Shown piece after piece: positions 44,030-53,397 of a stretch of 64,000 nt of DNA. Both the position numbers and the translations under genes were made by a program. The stretch's first letter is position 1. Every line of letters begins with the position of its first letter. The notes beneath the pieces were generated by a model. That model was not told where the DNA came from, did no database searches, and was given only the letters and a program-made list of their open reading frames with translations. The stretch covers positions 434,001 through 498,000 of the forward strand of contig NZ_JAZHOH010000001.1 of the NCBI RefSeq assembly GCF_040419245.1, given 5' to 3'. This DNA is from Ewingella sp. CoE-038-23. Its GTDB lineage: Bacteria > Pseudomonadota > Gammaproteobacteria > Enterobacterales > Enterobacteriaceae.

Positions 44030-45175
44030 ATGCCACAGGGCTTACCTGTTTCTAATGTCGTCCAAGTAGACGTCATCATGTCGCCGACGGCGGCAACGGG
44101 GCGCAACTTCGGCGCTCTGCTGATCCTCGGCTCGTCCGAGGTTATTCCAATCTCTGAGCGCATTCGCCTGTACGCCAGCCCCGAGGATATCGGGACCGAC
44201 TTCGGCATTACCAGCGAAGAATACAAAGCGGCAACCGTCTTCTTCTCACAGAAACCCGCGCCAACGCAGGTTTACGTTGGCCGTTGGGCCAAGACGATCG
44301 CCGCGGCCGAGACGGGGACGCCTGAAACGCTCTTGCAGGCTGTTAACGCTGCTTTGCAGTTCACCAACTGGTATGGGCTAGGCGTTGCTGATTCTGCTGC
44401 GCTGCCGGATGCTGACGTGCTTTCCGTGGCGACCGCCATTGAATCGGCGAGCGTTTCCCGTATTTTTGCGGTCACCACGCAAGACCCGAATACGTTGGTA
44501 GCGGCGACAACGACCGATCTGGCGTCGAAGCTAAAGACGGGGAGCTATGGACGCACGTTTTGCCAGTATTCCTCATCCAGCAAATATGCCGCGCTGTCGG
44601 CGTTCGGACGTGCGTTTACCGTGAACTTCAACGGCAACAACACCACCATCACGCTGAAATTCAAGCAAGAGCCGACGGTAACCTACGAAACGCTGACCGT
44701 CGCACAGGCTGATGCCATTGACGCGAAGGATGCCAACGTCTTCGTTTACTACCAGAACGACACGGCAATCATTCAGCAGGGCGTGATGTCTAACGGCGAT
44801 TTCTTCGATGAGCGCCATGGCCTCGACTGGCTGCAAAACTTCGTCCAAACCAACCTCTTTAACCTGCTTTATACCAGCACCACCAAGATCCCTCAGACCG
44901 AATCAGGCGTCACTCGATTGCTGACCAACGTCGAGCAGTCGATGGATCAGGCTGTTTCTAACGGGCTGGTTGCGCCGGGTGTTTGGAACGGTGGACCGAT
45001 TGGGCAGGTTAGTCCGGGCGATACGCTGACCAAGGGTTATTACGTTTACGCCAACCCGTTGGCAACGCAGGCGCAGGCAGACCGCGAGAAGCGCAAAGCC
45101 CCGGTTATTCAGGTGGCCTGCAAGCTGGCTGGCGCTGTTCACTTCGCAGACGTTCAAATCAACGTCGTTCGATAA
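44030..45175 (+). CDS. contractile tail sheath (DUF3383)
   Basis: The 381-residue DUF3383 protein starts [20 protein letters not shown] and includes [15 protein letters not shown] and the long beta-rich middle [20 protein letters not shown]. The C-terminal part ends in the conserved [19 protein letters not shown]3383 is the sheath of a group of Mu-like myophages, so the virion has a contractile tail. Confidence 0.9.
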   Translation: MPQGLPVSNVVQVDVIMSPTAATGRNFGALLILGSSEVIPISERIRLYASPEDIGTDFGITSEEYKAATVFFSQKPAPTQVYVGRWAKTIAAAETGTPETLLQAVNAALQFTNWYGLGVADSAALPDADVLSVATAIESASVSRIFAVTTQDPNTLVAATTTDLASKLKTGSYGRTFCQYSSSSKYAALSAFGRAFTVNFNGNNTTITLKFKQEPTVTYETLTVAQADAIDAKDANVFVYYQNDTAIIQQGVMSNGDFFDERHGLDWLQNFVQTNLFNLLYTSTTKIPQTESGVTRLLTNVEQSMDQAVSNGLVAPGVWNGGPIGQVSPGDTLTKGYYVYANPLATQAQADREKRKAPVIQVACKLAGAVHFADVQINVVR

Positions 45176-45184
45176 GGATAAAAA

Positions 45185-45625
45185 ATGCCAACTTATTCAT
45201 TTATTGATGTTTCGGCATCTATGTCCGGTCCGACCGGCATTATTGATTTGGGCTACGGTGCGCAGAACGCCGAAGAGGGGATCACCGTCGCGATGGCCGA
45301 AGCGAAGAACACCATGACTATCGGCTCTGACGGCGAAGTCATGCACAGTCTGCATGCTGGAAAGGCCGGGACGGTGACCATCACGCTGCTCAAAACATCC
45401 CCAGTAAATAAGAAACTGTCTTTGGCTTATAACGCGCAAAGTCAGTCATCCGCGCTTTGGGGCAATAACGTTTTTGTTATCCGCAACTCAGCATCCGGTG
45501 ACTTAGTGACCATTCGCTCAGCAGCCTTCCAAAAACAACCCGACTGGAATAACCCGAAAGTAGCTGGGACGGTCGCATGGGTGTTTGACGGCGGCAAAGT
45601 TGACGAACTGTTAGGGGAGTTCTAA
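45185..45625 (+). CDS. tail tube protein (DUF3277)
   Basis: The 146-residue product includes GEVMHSLHAGKAGTVTITLL and TSPVNKKLSLAYNAQ, the DUF3277 signature. It follows the sheath by 9 bases, the usual order. It forms the inner tube. Confidence 0.9.
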   Translation: MPTYSFIDVSASMSGPTGIIDLGYGAQNAEEGITVAMAEAKNTMTIGSDGEVMHSLHAGKAGTVTITLLKTSPVNKKLSLAYNAQSQSSALWGNNVFVIRNSASGDLVTIRSAAFQKQPDWNNPKVAGTVAWVFDGGKVDELLGEF

Positions 45626-45628
45626 CCG

Positions 45629-46054
45629 ATGGAATTCGAAATTAAGGGCGTGCAATACCGCATCGCCAAGCTGAGCGTCTTCGACCAGTTTAAAGTCTCC
45701 CGTAAATTGCTGCCGGTGCTATCCGGCATGCTTTCTGATTTTCAGGCGATTAAGGGACTGGCCGCTAAAGGCGACTCTGCGACCATCATGGAAAAGGTGC
45801 TGCCGAAAATTGCCCAGTCGCTTTCTGATTTGAGCGACGACGACGCCAACGCGGTGATCTATCCCTGCTTAGCAGTCGCGAAACGCAAGCACAATAAAGG
45901 CTGGGTTCCGGTCTTTGCAGGCGGCGAGCTGGCGTTTGACGATCTGGACATGCTCGGCATGCTGCAAATTGTGGGGCGCGTGGTGGGTGATTCGCTGGGA
46001 AATTTTTTGCGAGAACTCCCCGCGAAAGGCGCGGAGGAAGCGCCAGCGGATTAA
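45629..46054 (+). CDS. tail assembly chaperone, zero-frame product
   Basis: The 141-residue protein starts MEFEIKGVQYRIAKLSVFDQ. It precedes the tape measure gene, as gpG does in lambda. A slippery heptamer T TTT TTG at 46003-46009 lies in frame 15 codons before the stop. Confidence 0.85.
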   Translation: MEFEIKGVQYRIAKLSVFDQFKVSRKLLPVLSGMLSDFQAIKGLAAKGDSATIMEKVLPKIAQSLSDLSDDDANAVIYPCLAVAKRKHNKGWVPVFAGGELAFDDLDMLGMLQIVGRVVGDSLGNFLRELPAKGAEEAPAD

Positions 46055-46245
46055 CCCTTGAGGCGCTGCCCGGCGGTGAGGACTGGCTGATGCGCCCCGT
46101 TAAGGCGGGGTACATCACTTACCCAAACCTGAAGGACGGCACGGTCGATCTCGCTGACATCGCCTTTATGAATGACTGCCTTGATTTGGACGCTGACAAC
46201 GAGGCGCTGATAGAGCAGTGGAGAGCTGATAACGATGGATGCTGA
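46009..46245 (+). CDS. tail assembly chaperone -1 frameshift extension
   Basis: From the slippery site 46003-46009 the -1 frame is open for 78 codons to the stop at 46243-46245, giving a predicted 205-residue fusion with the upstream gene, analogous to lambda gpG-T. The extension includes GGEDWLMRPVKAGYITYPNL. An ATG at 46090 could alternatively give a free 51-residue protein. It overlaps the tape measure start by 11 bases. Confidence 0.7.
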   Translation, partial: ARTPRERRGGSASGLTLEALPGGEDWLMRPVKAGYITYPNLKDGTVDLADIAFMNDCLDLDADNEALIEQWRADNDGC

Positions 46246-48490
46246 AACTATTAAGGACTTCCTGATCAGCCTCGGTTTCCAAATCGATGATGCTGGTGCC
46301 AAGAAGTTCGACAGCGTAATTGCTGGCGTAACGGCGAACGTTTTTAAAATGGCTGCCGTGGTCGAGGGTGCCGCGCTGACGGTGACGGCGTTCACCGCCA
46401 AGATTGCCTCTGGTCTGGATGACTTGTACTGGGCGTCGCAGCGCACTGGCGCAACGGTCGCAGGCATCAAGGCAATCGGGTATGCAGCATCGCAAACCGG
46501 CTCCAGCGCGGCAGCTGCGCAAGGCTCGTTAGAAAGCCTCGCCCGATTTATGCGCAACAATCCCGGTGCCGAAGGATTCTTGAATCGGTTGGGCGTCCAG
46601 ACGCGGGACGCCAGCGGGAATATGCGCGACATGTCCGCCGTATTCTCCAGCGTCGGCCAGCAGCTTAGCAAGATGCCGTACTATCGCGCTAACCAGTACG
46701 CGCAGATGCTCGGCATTGATGAAAACACGTTGATGGCGATGCGCCGTGGGCTAACTGGTTTCACTGCTGAATACTCTGCCATGGCAAAGGTGATTGGCTT
46801 CAACGCCGATCAGGCTGCCGTGAGTTCTAACCACTTCATGACCTCGCTGCGCGATTTCAGCGCGATGGCGGGCATGGCGCGGGATAAAATCGGCTCTAAC
46901 CTCGCTGACGGGCTAGCGGGTTCAATTGACAACCTGCGCAAGCAAATCCTCGACAACTTTCCGAAAATCGAAGACACCATCACCCGCGGCGTAAAGGGTA
47001 TCCTCTGGCTGGCTGACGCCATCGGGCGGGTAGTCTTCCGGTTGATTCAGGCGGCCGGTGATATTCGCCAGTGGTTTAACAACCTCGACAGCGGTACGCA
47101 GAAACTGATAGCTGCATTCGGTGGGTTGCTGGTGGCGTGGAAGCTGCTGAACAGCGCTTTCCTGACCTCGCCAATTGGCATGATCACCTTGCTTATTGGC
47201 TCGCTGGGGCTGCTCTACGATGACTATAAAACGTGGAAGGAGGGCGGCAAGAGCCTGATTAACTGGGCGGAGTGGGAGCCGGGCATTACCTCCGCGCTAA
47301 AGGGCATTGATCAACTACTGCAAAGCGTCAAAGGTCTGGCGAAAGAAGTTGGTGCGCTGTTTGGCATCGACCCGAAAAAGTGGACCGCGAAGTGGGAACT
47401 GGACAGCCTGACTCATCAGTTTAGTGAGCTGGCGAAAATGCTGGATACCATCGCAAAACTGCTGAATGCCATTAAAGACCGGCGATGGTCTGATGCTGCG
47501 AATTTAACGAAGGATTTGTTAAAACAGGGTAGTGACCAGCCTGATGCTATGCCGGGCGTAACTAAAAGTGCCATGGAGACACGCAGCTGGCTATTGGATA
47601 AGTACAACTCGGCGAATGATGCGTTAAATAACATCTATTTCGGGATTAATAACAGCCTGAATGGATCTTATCTCGATGCAAATCATTCATTGAATAAGGT
47701 GCTGCCTAAATGGGCCGGCGGTTCAACGGATGAACCTGAGCAGCACGCTCAGTCAACGCGAAAAATTAAAAACGCTGACTTGCCGGGTACGGTTGCCGGT
47801 CAGTTCAATGAAACTGTTGAACGCATTAAGGGCCAGAAATTCGCCGATAATTTCACGGATGCGCTGCTGCGCTTGGTAAACATGGCCGCCGCTCAGACTA
47901 ATACCTCAAGCACTGACTACTCTATGCCCGAAGGCGTCACCGCGCCAAAACCGACAACGGCCGGTGCTGCGCTGCTGGGATGGCTTCAACCAACATTCAG
48001 CAAGCTCGAGGCGCTGTATAAGCTGCCAGAGGGGCTATTGAAAAGCGTGGCCATCACTGAATCAGCTGGCGACCCTAACGCCGTGTCTGGCGCTGGCGCT
48101 CAGGGTCTGTTCCAAATCATGCCGAAGACAGGTAAGGATTTGGGGCTGCGTGGCAACGATGCGTTTGATCCGGTTAAGTCAGCGCAGGCGGCTGCCAAAT
48201 ACCTTGCTCAGCTGATGAAGCAGAACGGCGGAGACTTGGATAAAACGCTGGCGTCTTATAACTGGGGGATTGGCAACGTGCAGAAGTACGGCATGGCGCT
48301 GGCACCCAAGGAAACACGCCAGTACGTGCCAAAAGTGAAGAGCAATCTTCCGGGCCACACGCTGAACCAAGAAACGCACATTACGGTTTATGGTGCGACC
48401 GATCCGCGCGCTACGGCCAATGAGATAGGGCAACGCCAGTCCGTTGTTAACTCAAGGGCCACTCAGCAAATGAACAAAGGGCCGAGCTAA
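46235..48490 (+). CDS. tail tape measure protein with C-terminal transglycosylase domain
   Basis: The 751-residue protein has an N-terminal alpha-helical region, hydrophobic segments around residues 300-330 (LIAAFGGLLVAWKLL, SPIGMITLLIGSLGLLY) and a C-terminal SLT-type lytic transglycosylase domain with catalytic E609 (AITESAGDPNAVS), AQGLFQIMP and LASYNWGIGNV. The tape measure sets tail length; the enzyme opens peptidoglycan at entry. By length this is a fairly short tail. Confidence 0.93.
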   Translation: MDAETIKDFLISLGFQIDDAGAKKFDSVIAGVTANVFKMAAVVEGAALTVTAFTAKIASGLDDLYWASQRTGATVAGIKAIGYAASQTGSSAAAAQGSLESLARFMRNNPGAEGFLNRLGVQTRDASGNMRDMSAVFSSVGQQLSKMPYYRANQYAQMLGIDENTLMAMRRGLTGFTAEYSAMAKVIGFNADQAAVSSNHFMTSLRDFSAMAGMARDKIGSNLADGLAGSIDNLRKQILDNFPKIEDTITRGVKGILWLADAIGRVVFRLIQAAGDIRQWFNNLDSGTQKLIAAFGGLLVAWKLLNSAFLTSPIGMITLLIGSLGLLYDDYKTWKEGGKSLINWAEWEPGITSALKGIDQLLQSVKGLAKEVGALFGIDPKKWTAKWELDSLTHQFSELAKMLDTIAKLLNAIKDRRWSDAANLTKDLLKQGSDQPDAMPGVTKSAMETRSWLLDKYNSANDALNNIYFGINNSLNGSYLDANHSLNKVLPKWAGGSTDEPEQHAQSTRKIKNADLPGTVAGQFNETVERIKGQKFADNFTDALLRLVNMAAAQTNTSSTDYSMPEGVTAPKPTTAGAALLGWLQPTFSKLEALYKLPEGLLKSVAITESAGDPNAVSGAGAQGLFQIMPKTGKDLGLRGNDAFDPVKSAQAAAKYLAQLMKQNGGDLDKTLASYNWGIGNVQKYGMALAPKETRQYVPKVKSNLPGHTLNQETHITVYGATDPRATANEIGQRQSVVNSRATQQMNKGPS

Positions 48491-49089
48491 TGGATATTCT
48501 TTCCGTACTTCTTCACCAGCGGTCCCGAAGGATCGGCCTTATCATTCCCGACGTGGTGATTTCTGAGAAGCATTCGGACACGCTGGAAATCACCGAGCAT
48601 CCGCTTGAGGTACCGACCAATACGGGGGATGGTTCTTCAGGGGCAGGGTTTACTTCCGACCATGCTTACCGGCGCCCCTCGGAGTTGGTAATGGATGTGG
48701 GGTTCTCTGGCGGCGGTTCTTTGCTGGACCCGAGCTTTTTGAATACCAGCTCTATCGGCCTCTCCTTGGGTTTAAGTCCGAAGGAGGTTTACCAGAATCT
48801 GCTTGATTTACAGCGTAGCCGGCAGCCCTTTGATGTCGTTACCGGGAAGCGGCAGTACCAAAACATGCTTATCCGCAATTTGGATGTGACCACGGATAAG
48901 GAAAGTGAAAACGTCTTAATGGCGACGCTCACGCTCAGGGAGGTGATCATCACCAGGACGCAATCCATTAGCGTTGCCGATAAGGGCAGCATGAAGGAGG
49001 GCGTTAGCACGTCGCCCGTGCTGAATTCGGGCGTGAAAACCCCTAAGCCAGCTAACAGTTCGATACTGAGTAGCATCTTCGGAGGATAA
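48490..49089 (+). CDS. Dit-like baseplate protein
   Basis: The 199-residue product follows the tape measure with a 1-base overlap. VISEKHSDTLEITEHPLEVP and the RSRQPFDVVTGKRQYQNMLI segment are features of phage Dit-like proteins with a galectin-like N-terminal domain. It joins tube and hub. Confidence 0.82.
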   Translation: MDILSVLLHQRSRRIGLIIPDVVISEKHSDTLEITEHPLEVPTNTGDGSSGAGFTSDHAYRRPSELVMDVGFSGGGSLLDPSFLNTSSIGLSLGLSPKEVYQNLLDLQRSRQPFDVVTGKRQYQNMLIRNLDVTTDKESENVLMATLTLREVIITRTQSISVADKGSMKEGVSTSPVLNSGVKTPKPANSSILSSIFGG

Positions 49090-49395
49090 GTGAATATTAA
49101 CGAAATCCCCCTATCCCCTGACAACCAAACATTCAGCACCACCCTTGCTGGGGTAACGCTCACCATGCGCATTGTGTGGCGTGAGGGTGTGGGCTGGGTT
49201 TTGGATTTGATCGACAACAATGATGTCGGAATAGTCACCGGTATCGCGCTGGTGAGCGGTGTTGATTTGCTCGCGCAATTCAGTCATTTACAGCTGGGCT
49301 TTAAGCTGGTGGTTGCCTGTGACGATGCTTCGCAGGAGTACCCCACGAAAACCGATCTCGGCATCAACAGTCACCTGTACGTTTTGACGGAGTAA
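49090..49395 (+). CDS. small baseplate-associated protein
   Basis: A GTG start directly after the Dit-like stop gives 101 residues, mostly beta (FSTTLAGVTLTMRIVWREG). Similar proteins lie between the Dit-like and hub genes in related tail clusters. Exact role unknown. Confidence 0.75.
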   Translation: MNINEIPLSPDNQTFSTTLAGVTLTMRIVWREGVGWVLDLIDNNDVGIVTGIALVSGVDLLAQFSHLQLGFKLVVACDDASQEYPTKTDLGINSHLYVLTE

Positions 49396-49397
49396 TT

Positions 49398-50429
49398 ATG
49401 AGCCTTAACTGGATGCGCCACTTTGAGTTGCAGCTTCTCGATGATGGTGGCAGCGGCATTTCGCTGTCCGACCTGAAAGTGACTTTCGAAATTGAAAAGA
49501 TGCCGAACACCATTTTTAACGGCTTCGTTGGCAACTTCAAAATTTACAACCTTTCCCCAGAGACGCAAAACCGGATCATGGGGAAGGAGTTTAAGCGCGT
49601 TCGCGTCATCGCGGGTTATGACGGACTGAAGGATGTTGCCGGTAATTACCCTGACCAAAATATCGGCCTGATATTCAACGGCGATATTCGCTTTACGATA
49701 GCCGGGAAAGAGAACATTACCGATTCGTGGGTGCTGCTTCAGTGCCTCGACAGCTGGGATGGGCACCTCAACGCCAGCGTAAAAACTACCGTGGCCGCCG
49801 GGTGGAAGTATTCGGACCTGTTCGATTTGGGCATGAAATCCTTCGAGCCTTACGGCATTACAACCGGCAGCATACCGGAAATGCCTGATACCGTTTTCCC
49901 GCGTGGCCGCGTGATTTTTCAGTCAACCAGCGTGCTGATGAACGATATCGCCCAAAAGTGCGGTGCTAACTGGTGGTACGAGAACAACCAGGTGAACATA
50001 CTGCCGCAAGGGAAGTACATCCATGAGGCTGTCGTGCTAAATGCGAATACTGGCCTTGTCGGTATGCCTCAGCAGACGATGGGCGCGGGCGTGAACGTGC
50101 GCTGCCTGATTAACCCAAACATTAAGCTTGGCGGCCTAATCCGCCTTGACCAGCACTCAGTGTATCGCGCGGCGCTGTCTAACGAGCAGATCGCTGGCAC
50201 GCAGGGGGCAGGGGGACAACTGGGTGAAACGGAGACGAACGGCAACCTTTCAGTCGGTGGCCTAGTTGGCTCGCAGCCTGCCTCGATTAATACCGACGGT
50301 GATTACATCGTAGGCAGCATCAACTATACTGGTGACACTCGCGGGCAAGCCTGGTATATGGACCTGCTGTGTCTCGCTAAAGGAGCTGCTGAATTGCAGA
50401 GTTTCAATACACTCAGTAAGGTTGGATGA
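49398..50429 (+). CDS. baseplate hub protein
   Basis: The 343-residue product starts MSLNWMRHFELQLLDDGGSG and contains LKVTFEIEKMPNTIFNGFVG and CGANWWYENNQVNILPQG, typical of gp27/gpD-like hub proteins in Mu-like and DUF3383 phages. It would form the central hub that carries the spike encoded at 52292. Three unrelated genes separate hub and spike here. Confidence 0.85.
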   Translation: MSLNWMRHFELQLLDDGGSGISLSDLKVTFEIEKMPNTIFNGFVGNFKIYNLSPETQNRIMGKEFKRVRVIAGYDGLKDVAGNYPDQNIGLIFNGDIRFTIAGKENITDSWVLLQCLDSWDGHLNASVKTTVAAGWKYSDLFDLGMKSFEPYGITTGSIPEMPDTVFPRGRVIFQSTSVLMNDIAQKCGANWWYENNQVNILPQGKYIHEAVVLNANTGLVGMPQQTMGAGVNVRCLINPNIKLGGLIRLDQHSVYRAALSNEQIAGTQGAGGQLGETETNGNLSVGGLVGSQPASINTDGDYIVGSINYTGDTRGQAWYMDLLCLAKGAAELQSFNTLSKVG

Positions 50430-50770
50430 TGAAAACCATCGGTGCGTTACTTCTCTCCGCGCTTTTAACTCCTACGGTTTCTTTGGCTGCTACTCAGTGC
50501 GGGCCATTTCATCTTGAAGCTGCGCATGATGGTTTCATGCATATTAACGGTCAAAAACCCGAAACTCAGAAGATGACATTCTTAAAGCAAAAGGATGATT
50601 TTAATAACGTCATGATGCAGTGGATGCTACCTGATCCGAAGGTAGGTCGTTACTTGGGTATTGACTATGTTAAACGTGACAATAAGGCTATCCTCAACGT
50701 TGAAGTCGTCCGCACTAACATGAACCAGCCGCGCGAATTCTGGTCATATGATTGCGTGAAGGTGAAGTAA
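50426..50770 (+). CDS. secreted protein, likely moron
   Basis: The start overlaps the hub stop (ATGATGA). The 113- or 114-residue product has a Sec signal peptide (KTIGALLLSALLTPTVSLAA) with probable cleavage after SLA, and two cysteines (C at start and end of mature form) that may form a disulphide. The mature part is WMLPDPKVGRYLGIDYVKRD-like and unrecognised. A periplasmic protein encoded among baseplate genes suggests a lysogenic-conversion or exclusion role, inferred only. Confidence 0.72.
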   Translation: MMKTIGALLLSALLTPTVSLAATQCGPFHLEAAHDGFMHINGQKPETQKMTFLKQKDDFNNVMMQWMLPDPKVGRYLGIDYVKRDNKAILNVEVVRTNMNQPREFWSYDCVKVK

Positions 50771-51057
50771 ACCCTCTTGTTGTGCCAACCGTGTTACTCC
50801 CGCCTTAGCTTTTAGAAAAAATCGTTTCTGCAATGCTGAATGAACGCGGAAAGCTTGAACTTTTCGTGCTCATCCAGCGAGCGGTTTGAGTGATTTTACG
50901 GCTGATGCGAAAAGTAAACGTTTTTGAATGCCCTTTATGCGTGATAGGAAGCTCGTGGCGAGGCGCATTTCAAAATCATATGGTGGTATGCGTCAATTTC
51001 GCACATTTGTGAGAGCGTTCTAGATGTGCTTTACGTCATCAGAAGCGCAACCAAAAG

Positions 51058-51086
51058 TTGAAGAGTTACCTTTTAGGTAATACACT
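51058..51086 (+). promoter_or_regulatory. promoter and possible operator of the AT-rich cassette
   Basis: TTGAAG (51058-51063), 17 bases, TACACT (51081-51086). The spacer is an inverted repeat TTACCttttaGGTAA (51066-51080), a possible operator. A 7-base perfect hairpin follows at 51096-51113 in the leader. The rest of 50771-51235 has no gene I can support. Confidence 0.6.
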
Positions 51087-51235
51087 CAAATAACGATAAC
51101 TGTGGTTATCGCCAGTGCTTTTGCGGATAAACATGAATTATTAGTGAGTTGCGAAGCATCAAGGACGGCATTTTGTAGCGAATGAATTCGTTGCATCTCA
51201 GAAAGCGGATAGTTCTCTGAGTAGGAGGAATGTAT

Positions 51236-51469
51236 ATGAGAAACGTAAAAAGCTTCATGGCTAGGCTAGCTGATCCAGACCGTATCATGGATTTGTTTGT
51301 TGACAATCGCTGGGATACTGCTGAAAGTCCGGCATCCCAAAATTCCAATAGTCGTTATTATTTCGACAGAAGCGGTGCGTTAATTGTTAACAATAAAAAC
51401 GCAGACGTTAGAAGGTCGTTTGATGAAAATATTAATGCTTTAGCAAGTAAAAAACTTCGTCAAGGATAA
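51236..51469 (+). CDS. 77-residue cassette protein 1, unknown
   Basis: The ATG at 51236 lies 7 bases after TAGGAGGA; an ATG at 51230 abuts the site. The product MRNVKSFMARLADPDRIMDL... has an N-terminal amphipathic helix, the central phrase RYYFDRSGALIVNNKNADVR and a C-terminal helix. It is soluble and charged. It is followed 2 bases later by a membrane protein, so the two probably act together. No family recognised. Confidence 0.7.
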   Translation: MRNVKSFMARLADPDRIMDLFVDNRWDTAESPASQNSNSRYYFDRSGALIVNNKNADVRRSFDENINALASKKLRQG

Positions 51470-51471
51470 AG

Positions 51472-52236
51472 ATGAGCGCTGCATTAATCGTTGTCGTTTT
51501 AGTATGTGGCTATATGTACATCAATAGCCACATACCATCAAAGCATCAATTCAAAAAATCAACGGGATGGCAATCTTATTTTCAGGTAGCCATGAAAGGC
51601 GCTTATTACGTTAGTATATCTTTTATATCGCTTTTGATTCTTTGGCTCGCACTTGTATTGGTAATGTTAATATTTAACATCCCATTGCTGTTCAAAGAAA
51701 AGCCTGAATATTTCACCTTTGCGTATGATCTTCTACAGATTAAGTTTGTTGGTTTAGGCCTTCCATTTGTACTTCTTGTAATAATTGCCGGAATTCTTAG
51801 CTTTATCGAATCAAAGAACGAAGAAAAGAAACTTGTCGATCCTGAGCAAAGAGATAGAATTTTCAATGAAATAGCTCAATCCAATCCTATTGAAGGAATT
51901 ATTCTCGAATCTTTTACAAGTAACCAGCACCTGCTAGTTTCAATTACATTGAAATCAAGAAAAGTCTATGTGGGAATGCCACAGGAATTAAGGCTTGAAC
52001 ATCTTAATACTGATGTGATCGTATTAATACCATTCCTTAGTGGCTACCGCGATAAAGACACTTTGTCATTCATTGAAGATGTCAACTATGCTGATCATTA
52101 TCAGGAATGTAGCATTGGTTTTGATACTCAACCACTTTCATTGAAGCAGTATAGGCACGTAATTCCACGTGATCAGATTGAGTCAGTTTCACTATTTAAC
52201 GCTGAAGTTTATAAGAAGTTTAAAGAATCAAAATAA
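51472..52236 (+). CDS. 254-residue cassette protein 2, membrane protein of unknown function
   Basis: It has three hydrophobic segments: residues about 2-18, 40-66 and 80-104 (VGLGLPFVLLVIIAGILSFI), followed by a C-terminal soluble domain of about 145 residues with ESFTSNQHLLVSITLKSRKV and YVGMPQELRLEHLNTDVIVL, which looks like a small beta barrel. AAGGATAAAG precedes the ATG. Base composition is clearly more AT-rich than its phage neighbours, indicating recent acquisition. Candidate exclusion or defence protein. Confidence 0.7.
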   Translation: MSAALIVVVLVCGYMYINSHIPSKHQFKKSTGWQSYFQVAMKGAYYVSISFISLLILWLALVLVMLIFNIPLLFKEKPEYFTFAYDLLQIKFVGLGLPFVLLVIIAGILSFIESKNEEKKLVDPEQRDRIFNEIAQSNPIEGIILESFTSNQHLLVSITLKSRKVYVGMPQELRLEHLNTDVIVLIPFLSGYRDKDTLSFIEDVNYADHYQECSIGFDTQPLSLKQYRHVIPRDQIESVSLFNAEVYKKFKESK

Positions 52237-52252
52237 AACCTAATTCAACAAA

Positions 52253-52275
52253 ACCCGCCGCGTGCGGGTTTTTTT
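52253..52275 (+). terminator. terminator closing the AT-rich cassette
   Basis: The stem ACCCGC/GCGGGT (52253-52258, 52264-52269) with loop CGCGT is followed by seven T. It lies 17 bases after the membrane protein and 17 before the spike ATG, so the cassette is a self-contained transcription unit. Confidence 0.88.
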
Positions 52276-52291
52276 ATGCCCGGAGAAAAGT

Positions 52292-53047
52292 ATGCCAGTA
52301 CCGCTTAATTCACAGCTTGGTAGCGAGCAGCACCTTGATACCGCTTTGGCTAAAGAAATCATGAGCACTTTGCGCGTCGCGATGCCCGGCATTATTCAAT
52401 CGTTCGATCCTGAAACTGTGACATGCGTCGTTCAGCCAGCTCTAAAGGGAGCAGATACAGACAGTGCCGGAAACCAAGCATCTCTCGATTTGGCGCTGCT
52501 GGTCGACGTGCCGGTGGTGTTCCAGCGTGGCGGCGGCGTCACGATGACTTTTCCGGTTAAGGAAGGCGATGAGTGCCTGGTCATTTTCGCTGACCGCTGC
52601 ATCGATTTCTGGTGGCAGAACGGCGGCGTGCAAGAGCCAGTTGATTCTCGCCAGCATGCCTTATCGGATGCGTTCGCCATTGTCGGCCCTCAGTCGCAGG
52701 CAAAGAAGATCAGCGGCATCAGCATGACCGCCGCGCAGCTGCGTACCGATGACGGCGCGGCGTTCGTTGAAGTGTCAGCGGGCCATGACATAACAGTTAA
52801 AACGCCCGGCAAGCTGACCGCCAGCGCGGAAGGCGGTACCGAAATCACTTCGCCGACCATCGTACTTAACGGCGCAGTGACGATAAACGGCTCACTGAGC
52901 CAAGGTATGGGCGAAAGTGGCGGCGGCGCGACGATGCTGGGACCAATTATCGTAACCAATGATGTGACCGCGGGCGGCAAGAGCCTACAAAATCACATTC
53001 ATGGCGGTGTACAGACGGGCGGCGGCCAGACGGGGAAACCATCATGA
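52292..53047 (+). CDS. baseplate spike protein (gpV/gp45-like)
   Basis: The ATG at 52292 follows GGAGAAAAG. The 251-residue product has an OB-like N-terminal domain (GIIQSFDPETVTCVVQPALK), a GDECLVIFADRCIDFWWQNG segment, and a C-terminal beta-helical tip ending NHIHGGVQTGGGQTGKPS. The HxH in it is the iron-binding tip motif of membrane-piercing spikes. It would pierce the outer membrane. Confidence 0.9.
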   Translation: MPVPLNSQLGSEQHLDTALAKEIMSTLRVAMPGIIQSFDPETVTCVVQPALKGADTDSAGNQASLDLALLVDVPVVFQRGGGVTMTFPVKEGDECLVIFADRCIDFWWQNGGVQEPVDSRQHALSDAFAIVGPQSQAKKISGISMTAAQLRTDDGAAFVEVSAGHDITVKTPGKLTASAEGGTEITSPTIVLNGAVTINGSLSQGMGESGGGATMLGPIIVTNDVTAGGKSLQNHIHGGVQTGGGQTGKPS

Positions 53048-53397
53048 GATATCGACGCGAAGATGCTGACGGCGATTATACCTTCGGGCAGGGTGACAAT
53101 ACCTTTCTGGTTAACTCTCCCGAGGCGGTAGCGCAGGCGGTAAAAACGCGGTTTATGCTTTGGCGAGGTCAGTGGTTTCTTGACCAGACCAGCGGCACGC
53201 CGTGGATACAATCGGTTCTCGGCAAGCAGCCGCCGGACGTCTACAACCTGGCTATTCGCCAGCGCATCCTTCAAACGCAGGGCGTCAGTTCTATTATCAG
53301 CTTTGACACCTCTGTAGACGGCAAAACGCGGCGCGTTTCATTCACGGCAACCATAGACACTATCTACGGAGCAACGACCTTCACAAGCGAGGCATAA
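53044..53397 (+). CDS. baseplate wedge protein, Mu gp46-like
   Basis: The 117-residue product contains RFMLWRGQWFLDQTSGTPWI and NLAIRQRILQTQGVSSIISF, the pattern of Mu gp46/DUF2634-like wedge proteins. It lies between spike and baseplate J, with 4-base and 1-base overlaps. Confidence 0.86.
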   Translation: MRYRREDADGDYTFGQGDNTFLVNSPEAVAQAVKTRFMLWRGQWFLDQTSGTPWIQSVLGKQPPDVYNLAIRQRILQTQGVSSIISFDTSVDGKTRRVSFTATIDTIYGATTFTSEA

